Assembly: GCF_024169315.1 (NCBI RefSeq)
Contig: NZ_JALJWR010000001.1
Span: 6,188,501-6,252,500 of the forward strand
DNA: 64,000 nt
Direction: 5' to 3'
Source of the DNA: Pseudomonas migulae
GTDB lineage: Bacteria > Pseudomonadota > Gammaproteobacteria > Pseudomonadales > Pseudomonadaceae
The translations under genes and the position numbers were made by a program. The notes below the pieces were generated by a model that worked only from the letters and a program-made list of their open reading frames with translations, did no database searches and was not told the DNA's origin. This document shows, piece after piece, positions 46,509-54,959 of the stretch (the stretch's first letter is position 1; every line of letters starts with the position of its first letter).

Positions 46509-47369
46509 ATGAGTGCTTTGCATGCTGACAGGCGTCTGTCGGCCTGGCTTCTTGCGCCCGGCTTTGGCTGGCTGCTGATATTTCTGGTGGTGCCGTGCGT
46601 TCTGGTGCTGGTCTACAGCTTCGTCGAGCGCGGTGCTTACGGCGGCATCGACTGGCTGTTTACCTGGGAAAACTATCAGCGCGCATTCGATCCGCTGTAC
46701 CTCGGCATCCTGCTCAAATCGGCAAAAATCGCCGGACTGGCGACGCTGTTTGCGGTGCTGATCGGCTACCCGGCGGCGTATGCGATTGCCCGAGCACCGC
46801 GGCGCCATCAAGCGGTGTTCCTGTTTCTGGTGATGCTGCCGTTCTGGAGCAACTACCTGATCCGCACCTATGCCTGGATCGTCCTGCTCAACCGCGAAGG
46901 CCTGATCAACAAAATGCTGCAGATGTTCGGCTACAGCGGCGAACCGATCAGCCTGCTGTACACCGAGGCGTCGGTGGTGCTGGGGCTGGTCTACAACTAC
47001 ATCCCGTTTGTGATCCTGGCGATTTTCTCGTCGCTGTCACGCATTAACAACGAACTCTGGGACGCCTCGAAAGACCTCGGCGCCTCGGGCTGGATGACCT
47101 TTCGCCGGATCATCCTGCCGCTGAGCGTGCCCGGTGTCGCCGCCGGTGCCGTGTTTGTTTTCGTCCTGAGCATCGGCAACTTCATCACCGCCGACCTGTT
47201 GGGCGGCAAGCAGGTGCAGATGGTCGGCAACCTGATCTACTCGCAATTCCTCACGGCGCGGGACTGGCCGTTCGGTGCGGCGCTGAGCTTTTTCCTGATC
47301 GCGATCATGCTGATCCTGTTGTTCGTCCAGGCACTGGTGGCCCGTCGTGCAGAAGGGGGCCGCGCATGA
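46509..47369 (+). CDS. ABC transporter permease (PotB/PotH type)
   Basis: A 286-residue inner-membrane protein with six transmembrane segments. The cytoplasmic EAA loop reads LWDASKDLGASGWMTFRRIILPLSVPG, the site of ATPase contact. GGGAGGA lies 8 bases before ATG 46509; an upstream in-frame codon at 46446 is not needed. It overlaps the next permease by 4 bases. Confidence 0.93.
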   Translation: MSALHADRRLSAWLLAPGFGWLLIFLVVPCVLVLVYSFVERGAYGGIDWLFTWENYQRAFDPLYLGILLKSAKIAGLATLFAVLIGYPAAYAIARAPRRHQAVFLFLVMLPFWSNYLIRTYAWIVLLNREGLINKMLQMFGYSGEPISLLYTEASVVLGLVYNYIPFVILAIFSSLSRINNELWDASKDLGASGWMTFRRIILPLSVPGVAAGAVFVFVLSIGNFITADLLGGKQVQMVGNLIYSQFLTARDWPFGAALSFFLIAIMLILLFVQALVARRAEGGRA

Positions 47370-48172
47370 GTCAGTCTCGTTCGCTGGGCGGCACCGCACT
47401 CAATGCGCACCTGTGGCTGGTGTATGCCTTCCTGTATGTGCCGATCCTGGTGTTGATCCTGCTGTCGTTCAACAAGTCCGGATTACCGACGGCCTGGGGC
47501 GGCGTATCGCTGAAATGGTACGTGTCGCTGGCGCATAACTCGGCGATTCTCTCGGCAGCCCTCAATACCTTGATCGTGGCGCTGTCGGCGACGTTCATTG
47601 CCTGCGTGCTCGGGACGTTCCTTGCGCTGGGCATCGAGCTGCGCCGCAAGGGCAACGACAAGGGGCAAGTGGTCGACACCTTGTTGATGGCGCCGATGAT
47701 CATTCCCGACATCGTCCTGGCGATTGCGCTGCTGAGCTTTTTCAACCTGCTCAAGGTCGGACTGGGCCTGCACTCGATCATCATCAGCCACGCCGTGTTC
47801 AACATCGCGTTCGTCTGCGCGGTGGTGCGCACGCGGCTCAAACACTTTGACTATTCGATCCTCGAAGCCTCGATCGACCTGGGCGCGAGCTGGTTCACCA
47901 CCTTTCGCCGGGTGCTGTTGCCGGCGATTTTTCCCGGTGTGCTGGCGGGTGGCTTGCTCTCCTTCACGCTGTCGGTGGACGAATTCATCATCGCGTTTTT
48001 CAACTCCGGTTCCGGCCAGGCCTCCACCACGTTGCCGATGCAGATCTACGCCATGATCCGTTTTGGCGTCACCCCGGAAATCAATGCCCTGGCGACGCTG
48101 GTGATGCTGGTCAGCATCACCGCGCTGCTGGCTTCGCAGCGTCTCAACAAGGCTCCTCGCACCCATGAATAA
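47366..48172 (+). CDS. ABC transporter permease (PotC/PotI type)
   Basis: A 268-residue second permease with six transmembrane segments and the EAA loop ILEASIDLGASWFTTFRRVLLPAIFPG. Together with the preceding gene it forms the membrane heterodimer. It overlaps the ATPase gene by 8 bases. Confidence 0.93.
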   Translation: MSQSRSLGGTALNAHLWLVYAFLYVPILVLILLSFNKSGLPTAWGGVSLKWYVSLAHNSAILSAALNTLIVALSATFIACVLGTFLALGIELRRKGNDKGQVVDTLLMAPMIIPDIVLAIALLSFFNLLKVGLGLHSIIISHAVFNIAFVCAVVRTRLKHFDYSILEASIDLGASWFTTFRRVLLPAIFPGVLAGGLLSFTLSVDEFIIAFFNSGSGQASTTLPMQIYAMIRFGVTPEINALATLVMLVSITALLASQRLNKAPRTHE

Positions 48173-49244
48173 TTCATCTGCGGTACTGATCCTGGACAAG
48201 GTCAGCAAGTCTTATGGCAACGGTCTGGCGGTTGACGAGGTGTCGCTGAACATCCGCGAGAACGAGTTCTTTGCATTGCTGGGGCCGTCCGGCTGCGGCA
48301 AGACCACGCTGTTGCGCATGCTCGCCGGCTTCGAAACCCCCAGCGCCGGCTGCATTTACCTGGATGGCAAAGACATCTCGCCGCTGCCGGCCAACAAGCG
48401 TCCGTTGAATCTGATGTTCCAGTCCTATGCGCTGTTTCCCAACATGACCGTGCGCAAGAACATCGCCTACGGGCTGGAAATGGAACGCTTGCCCGAGGCG
48501 GAAATTCGTCGCCGGGTCGATGAAGTGCTGAGCACCGCGCAACTCGGTGAACTGGCCGAGCGCAAGCCGGATCAGCTCTCCGGTGGTCAGCGCCAACGCG
48601 TTGCGCTGGCGCGGGCGCTGGTGAAACGCCCTCGGGTGTTGCTGCTCGATGAGCCGCTGGGCGCACTGGACAAAAAACTCCGGGAAAAGATGCAGCTCGA
48701 ACTCAAGCGCCTGCAACTGGAGAGCGGCATCACCTTCATCATCGTCACCCACGATCAGGAAGAAGCGCTGGTGATGTCGGACCGCATGGCGGTGCTCGAC
48801 GGCGGCAAGGTCTGCCAGTGCGGCAGCCCCACCGAGCTCTACGAAAACCCCAACAGCCGTTTTGTCGCCAACTTCATCGGCGTCAGTAATCTGTTCGAGG
48901 GCGTGCGGTCGGGTGCGAACTCGGTGCGCGTCAATGGTCAGGAGCTGGCTGTCGAGACCGACGCGCCGCTGGTGCCGGGGCAAAAGGTCGCCGTCGTCGT
49001 GCGCCCTGAACGTCTGCAGGTGCTCGCGGAGGAGGGCGAGACCTGTGCCAATCAGGTCACCGGCAACATCGTCGAAATCGCCTATCACGGCCTCGACACC
49101 AACGTGCATGTGCAGACGGCACTCAGCGACAAGGCGTTGATTGTCCGGGTGCCGTCCTCGCAATTCGAATTTGCTCATTTTGCTATCGGTATGAGCGTCC
49201 ATCTCGGCTGGCAGGCTCGCCACGCCCGTGTATTGACGCGCTGA
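48165..49244 (+). CDS. ABC transporter ATPase (PotA/PotG type)
   Basis: A 359-residue ATPase. Walker A is GPSGCGKTT, the signature is LSGGQRQRVALARAL, Walker B is VLLLDEPLGALD, and the C-terminal third is a TOBE domain. It powers the polyamine-type importer. A 34-base gap separates it from glycosyltransferase B. Confidence 0.94.
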   Translation: MNNSSAVLILDKVSKSYGNGLAVDEVSLNIRENEFFALLGPSGCGKTTLLRMLAGFETPSAGCIYLDGKDISPLPANKRPLNLMFQSYALFPNMTVRKNIAYGLEMERLPEAEIRRRVDEVLSTAQLGELAERKPDQLSGGQRQRVALARALVKRPRVLLLDEPLGALDKKLREKMQLELKRLQLESGITFIIVTHDQEEALVMSDRMAVLDGGKVCQCGSPTELYENPNSRFVANFIGVSNLFEGVRSGANSVRVNGQELAVETDAPLVPGQKVAVVVRPERLQVLAEEGETCANQVTGNIVEIAYHGLDTNVHVQTALSDKALIVRVPSSQFEFAHFAIGMSVHLGWQARHARVLTR

Positions 49245-49278
49245 ACAATAAAAAAAGACCAGGCAGGAGTACCGCTCG

Positions 49279-50562
49279 ATGAAACAGAAAGTGATCGCCT
49301 TCTTTCCGGAAGCCGCTTATGGCCCGGCACTGAACTCGGTTGGCATCGCCCAGGCGTGCGAAGCCCTCGGCCACAAGGCGGTTTTCCTCACCGACCCCGG
49401 CATGAGCGGTGTGTATGCCGGCTACGGTTTTGAAGAACACATGGTCAACATGTCGGCGCCGATGCCCGCCGAAGAAATGGCCCGCTACTGGGTCGATTTC
49501 ATCAACGGCCACATTCCCAATTTCCGCAAATCCCCAATCGATCAAATCGACAACTACGTGAAGGAATGCTGGGCCGCCATCGTCGACACCGCGAAGTGGG
49601 CGCAGAAGGATCTGCCGGCGGTGCTGGACAAGGTCAAACCCGATCTGATCTGCGTCGATAACGTGATCCTGTTTCCCGCGATCAAGCAGTACGGCAAGCC
49701 TTGGGTGCGGATCATTTCCTGCTCGGAAAACGAGATCGAAGACCCGGATATCCCGCCGCACCTGTCGGGCATGAGCATTCACGACAAGGCGGGCCACGCG
49801 CAATTTCGCCAGCGTTTCGAAGAGGTGGTCGGGCCGATTCATGAGGACTTCAACCAGTTCCTGCAAGCCCATGGCGAGCAGCCGTACCCGCTCGGCACTT
49901 TCTTCGAAGCCTCGCCGTACATGAACCTGCTGCTGTACCCGGACGCGGTCAAGTTCGAGCGCCGTCACCCGTTGCCAGCCGAGCGTTTCCATTACCTGCA
50001 AGGGTGCGTTCGCCACGATACGGCCTACGACATTCCCGAGTTTCGCGCCAACAACGACAAGCCGTTGCTCTACGTCAGTTTCGGCAGCCTCGGTTCGGGC
50101 GACGTCGATCTGCTCCAGCGTCTGATCACCACCGTTGGCAAGTTGCCTTACCGCGCCTTGTTCAATGTCGGCGAGCACCTCGATGAGTACCCGGACCTGC
50201 CCGACAACGTGCTGATCTCCAACTGGTTCCCGCAGCCGTCGGTGATTGCCCAGGTCGATGCGGTGATCCATCACGGCGGCAACAACAGCTTCACCGAGTG
50301 CCTGTTTTTCGGTAAGCCGGCGATCGTCATGTCCTACGTCTGGGACGGTCACGACAACGCCATGCGCGCCGAAGAAAGCGGTCACGGGTTCAAGCTCGAT
50401 CGCTACGAGTGGAGCGAAGCACAGCTCGCGGAGAAGCTCGCGGCGTGCCTCAACGACGAGGCAATGCGCCAACGTCTTCAGCGCACCAGCGCGCAGATGC
50501 AATCACGCAAAGGGCCAGCGGACGCGGCCGCCATTCTCGACAAGGTGCTGAACAATGCCTGA
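49279..50562 (+). CDS. GT1-family (UDP-dependent) glycosyltransferase B
   Basis: A 427-residue GT-B enzyme paralogous to that at 42848-44131: the two share VIAFFPEA/LIALFPEA starts, CVRHD/CVRRE, LYVSFGSLG, WFPQPSVIAQVDAVIHHGGN and WDGHDNAMRAEE motifs throughout. The donor-binding region is intact. GGAG precedes the ATG. Location inside a transport operon suggests it modifies the imported compound or a derivative. The 3' end overlaps a cupin gene by 8 bases. Confidence 0.92.
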   Translation: MKQKVIAFFPEAAYGPALNSVGIAQACEALGHKAVFLTDPGMSGVYAGYGFEEHMVNMSAPMPAEEMARYWVDFINGHIPNFRKSPIDQIDNYVKECWAAIVDTAKWAQKDLPAVLDKVKPDLICVDNVILFPAIKQYGKPWVRIISCSENEIEDPDIPPHLSGMSIHDKAGHAQFRQRFEEVVGPIHEDFNQFLQAHGEQPYPLGTFFEASPYMNLLLYPDAVKFERRHPLPAERFHYLQGCVRHDTAYDIPEFRANNDKPLLYVSFGSLGSGDVDLLQRLITTVGKLPYRALFNVGEHLDEYPDLPDNVLISNWFPQPSVIAQVDAVIHHGGNNSFTECLFFGKPAIVMSYVWDGHDNAMRAEESGHGFKLDRYEWSEAQLAEKLAACLNDEAMRQRLQRTSAQMQSRKGPADAAAILDKVLNNA

Positions 50563-50923
50563 GCAAAACACCACGGCGGGTATCACGCCGTACCTCGAAG
50601 CCGTCAGCAGTCGCACCGACCTGGTGGACTGGGGCGTGCAGAGCGACGCCGTCGAAGGCGTCTCGCATTCCAGCGGCCGGCTGCTGTTCAAAGGCCCGAA
50701 TAACAGTCCCGAAACCGGGCTCTGGGTTTGCACGCCCGGCCGCTGGCGGCTGTCGATTCCCCGTGACGAGTTGTGCCACTTCATCGCCGGCGTCGCCACT
50801 TATCGCAATGACAACGGCGAAGTGATCGACATTCGCCCGAACACCCTGGTGCTGTTCCCGGCCGGCTGGACCGGCGAATGCCACGTCCGGGAAACCCTGC
50901 GCAACGTTTACATGCTGGCCTGA
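50555..50923 (+). CDS. cupin domain protein (cupin_3 type)
   Basis: A 122-residue single cupin. GLWVCTPGRWRLSIPRDELCHFIAG, then the GEVIDIRPNTLVLFPAGWTG segment, match the other two cupins. Start overlaps glycosyltransferase B, so it is coupled. A REPIN separates it from the next cupin. Confidence 0.85.
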   Translation: MPEQNTTAGITPYLEAVSSRTDLVDWGVQSDAVEGVSHSSGRLLFKGPNNSPETGLWVCTPGRWRLSIPRDELCHFIAGVATYRNDNGEVIDIRPNTLVLFPAGWTGECHVRETLRNVYMLA

Positions 50924-50934
50924 ACCTCAATACC

Positions 50935-51034
50935 TGTAGGAGTGAGCTTGCAAGCGAAAAACGTCAATACAACGCGGTCATCCAGACAGTACGCGTCATC
51001 GTTGACGTCCATCGCGAGCAAGCTCGCTCCTACA
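50935..51034. repeat. REPIN inside the operon
   Basis: TGTAGGAGTGAGCTTGCAAG on the left and the inverted TCGCGAGCAAGCTCGCTCCT plus ACA on the right, around a spacer of about 50 bases. It lies between two co-directional cupin genes, so it is probably transcribed and forms a large hairpin in the mRNA. Confidence 0.92.
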
Positions 51035-51062
51035 ACACCTCGATTCTTTTGGAGAGCAACAC

Positions 51063-51407
51063 ATGACTACCCCGTTTCTGTACGACCCGCTGAGCATCAC
51101 TGACGTCAAGGATTGGGGCGTGATCCCGACCATGCTCGAAGGTGAATCCCGTGTTTCCGGCGTGGTGCTGCACAAAGGCCCCGAAGGCCAGTCCGAGTGT
51201 GGTGTGTGGATCTGCACGCCGGGCAAATGGTTTTGCCATGTCACCAGTGATGAGTTCTGCCATTTCCTCGAAGGCCGCTGCACCTACGTCCACGAATCCG
51301 GCGAAGTGATCGAGATCAAACCCGACACCGCAGCTTTTTTTCGCAAGGACTGGAAAGGCGTGTGCACCGTCCATGAGACGGTGAAAAAGGTCTACATGAT
51401 CCGGTGA
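51063..51407 (+). CDS. cupin domain protein (cupin_3 type)
   Basis: A 114-residue cupin. GVWICTPGKWFCHVTSDEFCHFLEG and KPDTAAFFRKDWKGVCTVHE give the two cupin motifs and align residue by residue with the preceding cupin, suggesting duplication. TTTGGAGAG stands before the ATG. Its stop overlaps the kinase gene region. Confidence 0.86.
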   Translation: MTTPFLYDPLSITDVKDWGVIPTMLEGESRVSGVVLHKGPEGQSECGVWICTPGKWFCHVTSDEFCHFLEGRCTYVHESGEVIEIKPDTAAFFRKDWKGVCTVHETVKKVYMIR

Positions 51408-51412
51408 TTGCC

Positions 51413-52486
51413 ATGACTGAGACACGTGCGTCATCGCCTACCCGTGAGGACCAGCGCGCAGCCTTTCTGGCGCGCGCCGGCTTCGCCGAGGCGCAACTGG
51501 TCGCGCTGCCGGCGGATGCCTCGACCCGGCGCTATTTCCGCTTGAGCGGTGAAGGCCTGCTGTTGATGGATTCGTCACCGCACAGCGAGCCAATCGGCCC
51601 GTTTGTCCAGGTTGCCCGGCACTTGCACGGACTGGGGCTTTCCGCGCCGGCCATGCTGCAGGTCGACGAGGAAGCAGGGCTGGCGTTGATCGAGGATTTC
51701 GGTCACGACACCTACACCCGATTGTTGGCAGCCGGGCATCCGGAAACGGCGCTGTATCGCTTGGCGATCGACGCGCTGGTGGCGTTGCACCGCGCGCCAC
51801 CGACGGCGGAAATGGCGCCTTACGATGCCCGACAACTGAGTGACGAGTGTGCGCTGTTTATCGATTGGTACGTGCCGTTGCTGATTGGCAAGGAAGCGGC
51901 GCTGGACCTGCGCGAGTCGTTTTTGACGCTGTTCGCCGAGGCCTGTAGCGATGTCGCGCAACGTCGTGAAGCGCTGGTATTGCGCGACTTCCACGTCGAC
52001 AACCTGATGCTGCTCGAAGGCCGCGAAGGCGTTGCGGCCTGCGGTCTGCTGGATTTTCAGGACGCACTGATCGGTGCAGCGGCGTACGACTTGATGTCGC
52101 TGCTCGAAGACGCGCGCCGGGACGTGCCCGAAGCGTTGCGCGTGGCGCTGCTGACGCATTACCTGATGCAACGCCCGGAACTCGATGCACCGCGTTTTCT
52201 CGAGGATTACCGGCGGCTGGCCGCCCAGCGTCACGCCAAGGTGCTGGGAATTTTTGTGCGCCTGGCGGGCCGCGATGGCAAGCACGGTTACCTGGCGCAT
52301 CTGCCGCGCACCCTGGGTTTGTTTGTTCGGGCGCTGGAGGCCGAGGCATTTGCAACACTGCGCGCCTGGCTCAATGGGCATGTACCGGGCTGGCGCGATG
52401 AGCTACCGCCCGCGACCCTCGCGGCGTTGCGCGAAACCCCTTATCGATTGGTTCAAGGATTACCCCATGGCCACGTTCAACACTGA
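51413..52486 (+). CDS. phosphotransferase, AmgK-like anomeric sugar kinase
   Basis: A 357-residue APH/choline-kinase-fold protein. It resembles AmgK, the N-acetylmuramate/N-acetylglucosamine 1-kinase, across its length: ASTRRYFRL near the N-terminus, LVLRDFHVDNLML with catalytic Asp and Asn (Leu replaces the usual His of HRD), LLDFQDALIGAAAYDLMSLL with the metal Asp, and KVLGIFVRLAGRDGKHGYL. I infer phosphorylation of a sugar at C1. ATG 51413 is preferred over GTG 51404. The end overlaps the aldehyde dehydrogenase by 20 bases. Confidence 0.8.
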   Translation: MTETRASSPTREDQRAAFLARAGFAEAQLVALPADASTRRYFRLSGEGLLLMDSSPHSEPIGPFVQVARHLHGLGLSAPAMLQVDEEAGLALIEDFGHDTYTRLLAAGHPETALYRLAIDALVALHRAPPTAEMAPYDARQLSDECALFIDWYVPLLIGKEAALDLRESFLTLFAEACSDVAQRREALVLRDFHVDNLMLLEGREGVAACGLLDFQDALIGAAAYDLMSLLEDARRDVPEALRVALLTHYLMQRPELDAPRFLEDYRRLAAQRHAKVLGIFVRLAGRDGKHGYLAHLPRTLGLFVRALEAEAFATLRAWLNGHVPGWRDELPPATLAALRETPYRLVQGLPHGHVQH

Positions 52487-53975
52487 CACTGCACTGCGTT
52501 TCATCAACTCCGAGTACCTGCCGCTTTCGAATGCCCGCACCCGCGAAGTGCTTGATCCGGCCAACTTGCAACCTGTCGGACAGGTCGGCTTCGGCGACCA
52601 AAGCGATGTGCAGGCTGCCGTCGATGCCGCCACCGCTGCGCAAAAACAGTGGCGGCTGATCGACGCGAAAAGCCGCGCCGCGCTTTTGCACAAACTGGCC
52701 AATGCCATCGAGCAGGACATTGCCTGCAACCGTGAAGTCGCGCGGCTGATGACCCTGGAAATGGGCAAGCCGTTTCCCGAAGCCATGGGCGAACTCGCCA
52801 ACTGCGCGCCGATCTTTCGCTACTACGCGGAAATGGCCCGGGACGATGCCGGCAAGGTTGCCGGTACCACGCAGATCGGCTCGTTCCAGCATGTGCGCTA
52901 TGAACCGTATGGCGTCAGCGTGCACATCATGCCGTTCAACTTTCCGATCCTGTTGATGTGCTGGACGGTCGCTGCCTCGTTGGCCGCGGGCAATGCCTGC
53001 ATCGTCAAACCGGCGGAAGCCACGACCCTGTGCACGCTCAAGTTCATGGAGCATTTCACCTCGCTGCTGCCGGGCCTGGTGTCTTGCGTGCCGGGCGATG
53101 CGGTGACAGCGCAGTTGCTGGTGAAGTCGACTGGCACTCACGCGGTGGCCTTTACCGGCAGCGTGGCGGCGGGCAAAGCGGTGGCGGTGGCGTGTGCCGA
53201 ACAGATGAAACCGTGCGTGATCGAGGCCGGTGGCAGCGACCCGCTGATCATCTCCAGACATGCGCCGCTGGATGTCGCCGCAGCAGGCGCGGTGACCGCC
53301 GCGTTCCACCTGAGCGGGCAGATTTGCACCTCGGCGGAGCGCTTTTACGTGGTCGATGACATCCACGATGAGTTCGTCGCAAAATTCGCCGAGCGCACCC
53401 GCGCCTTGCGCATCGGCCATGGCCTGGAACATACGGAAATCGGGCCGATGGTCAGCGAGGCCGCGCGCAATAAAGTCATGCGCCTGGTCGACGACGCCGT
53501 GGCCAAAGGCGCGACGCTGGTCTGTGGTGGGCGGATTCCGCCGCAGCACAACGTGGGCTGGTTCTATGAGCCGACCATCCTCACCGGCGTGACCGCTGAC
53601 ATGGCGATTCTCCAGGAAGAGTGTTTCGGCCCCGTCGCGGCGATCTGTCGTGTCAGCGATTTCGACGAAGCGGTGCGACTGGCCAATGATTCGCCGTTCG
53701 GTTTGGGTGCGTCGCTGTTTTCCACCGACCTTGCCGAGGCCATGGAAGCCGCCGAGCGTCTTGAAGCCGGAATGGTCTGGGTCAACAACCCGCTGATCGA
53801 CAACGACGCGCTGCCGTTTGGCGGCTGGAAGATGTCCGGCCTGGGACGCGAACTCGGACGTCAGGGCCTTGAAGCGTTCCGGCGCTCGAAAATGGTCATC
53901 ATCGATCACCAGCCGAAGATTCAGGACTGGTGGTATCCGTATGCCGACGACGTGTTCTATCGCGATCAGGCTTGA
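52467..53975 (+). CDS. NAD(P)-dependent aldehyde dehydrogenase 1
   Basis: A 502-residue ALDH superfamily enzyme. The catalytic Cys lies in GQICTSAERF (about residue 286) and the base Glu in VIEAGGSDP (about 252); the NAD site motif is FTGSVAAGK. The IEAGGSDP variant differs from the usual LELGGKSP and occurs in succinate-semialdehyde-like enzymes. AGGAT before ATG 52467. It is translationally coupled to the kinase, and probably oxidises the aldehyde made by the oxidoreductase. Confidence 0.92.
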   Translation: MATFNTDTALRFINSEYLPLSNARTREVLDPANLQPVGQVGFGDQSDVQAAVDAATAAQKQWRLIDAKSRAALLHKLANAIEQDIACNREVARLMTLEMGKPFPEAMGELANCAPIFRYYAEMARDDAGKVAGTTQIGSFQHVRYEPYGVSVHIMPFNFPILLMCWTVAASLAAGNACIVKPAEATTLCTLKFMEHFTSLLPGLVSCVPGDAVTAQLLVKSTGTHAVAFTGSVAAGKAVAVACAEQMKPCVIEAGGSDPLIISRHAPLDVAAAGAVTAAFHLSGQICTSAERFYVVDDIHDEFVAKFAERTRALRIGHGLEHTEIGPMVSEAARNKVMRLVDDAVAKGATLVCGGRIPPQHNVGWFYEPTILTGVTADMAILQEECFGPVAAICRVSDFDEAVRLANDSPFGLGASLFSTDLAEAMEAAERLEAGMVWVNNPLIDNDALPFGGWKMSGLGRELGRQGLEAFRRSKMVIIDHQPKIQDWWYPYADDVFYRDQA

Positions 53976-53993
53976 CTCATTGGGAGGGTCGCA

Positions 53994-54959
53994 ATGAGCG
54001 ACAACATTTCCTGGCCGACCCTGGCGGTGATTCTCGCCGCCGGGCAGGGCACCCGCATGCGTTCGCAGCTGCCGAAAGTCATGCATCCGGTGGGCAACCG
54101 GCCGTTGCTCGGCCATGTACTGGCGGCGGTCGAGGCGGCGGATATCGATCAATGCGCGGTGGTGTTGGGCGCAGGCAGTCGGGCGGTTGCCGATTACTTG
54201 AAACAGGCAGCGCCGACTGCGCGAACGTTTACCCAGCAAGAGCAGTTGGGAACGGCCCATGCGTTGCTTGCCGCCCGGCCCGCATTGCAGGCCCATGAGC
54301 AGGGTTGCGTGCTGGTGCTGTTCGGCGATTCGCCATTGATCAGCGCGCAAACCTTGTTGCAATTACGTCAGGCGCTGATCGACGGTGCCGCCGTGGCGGT
54401 CGCGGGATTTCACACCGCACAGCCGGGGCCTTACGGACGATTGCTGGTGGAAGAGGGCCGCTTGCTGGCCATTCGCGAAGCCAGGGACGCCAGCCCGAAA
54501 GAGCTTCAGGTCAACTTCTGCAATGGCGGCGTCATGGGTTTGCGTGCCGACACCTGCCTGTGGCTGCTGGACCGGATCGGCAACCAGAACGCACAAGGCG
54601 AGTTTTATCTCACCGATGCAGTGGCGGTGGCCAACAGCGCCGGTCTGCCGGTCACGGCGGTGGAGGTGGATGAAGACGACGTGCTCGGGGTCAATGACCG
54701 CGAGCAATTGCATGCCGCCGAACAACTTTTTCAGCAGCGCCGACGACGTTCAGTCATGCAGTCTGGTGTCAGCCTGGTGGCGGCGGAGACGGTGTTTTTC
54801 AGTGCCGATACGCAACTGGCCACGGACGTGCACATCGAGCCTTGCGTGGTGTTCGGGCCGGGGGTGAGCGTGGGCAGCGGGGTGCGGGTGGATGCGTTCA
54901 GTCGCCTGGAAAATGTTCGGCTGGAGCAGCCGGTGAATGAAGGAGTGTGTCATGCGTGA
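53994..54959 (+). CDS. GlmU-like uridylyltransferase, truncated C-terminal domain
   Basis: A 321-residue protein. Residues 8-250 are a GlmU-type nucleotidyltransferase: VILAAGQGTRMRSQLPKVMH, QQEQLGTAHALLAARPAL, VLVLFGDSPLI, GPYGRLLVEEG and NAQGEFYLTD all match UDP-GlcNAc pyrophosphorylase. From 260 a few left-handed beta-helix turns begin (VHIEPCVVFGPGVSVGSGV) and then stop, so the acetyltransferase half (about 130 residues) is missing. It would make a UDP-sugar from the product of the kinase. GGGAGG precedes the ATG. Confidence 0.88.
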   Translation: MSDNISWPTLAVILAAGQGTRMRSQLPKVMHPVGNRPLLGHVLAAVEAADIDQCAVVLGAGSRAVADYLKQAAPTARTFTQQEQLGTAHALLAARPALQAHEQGCVLVLFGDSPLISAQTLLQLRQALIDGAAVAVAGFHTAQPGPYGRLLVEEGRLLAIREARDASPKELQVNFCNGGVMGLRADTCLWLLDRIGNQNAQGEFYLTDAVAVANSAGLPVTAVEVDEDDVLGVNDREQLHAAEQLFQQRRRRSVMQSGVSLVAAETVFFSADTQLATDVHIEPCVVFGPGVSVGSGVRVDAFSRLENVRLEQPVNEGVCHA

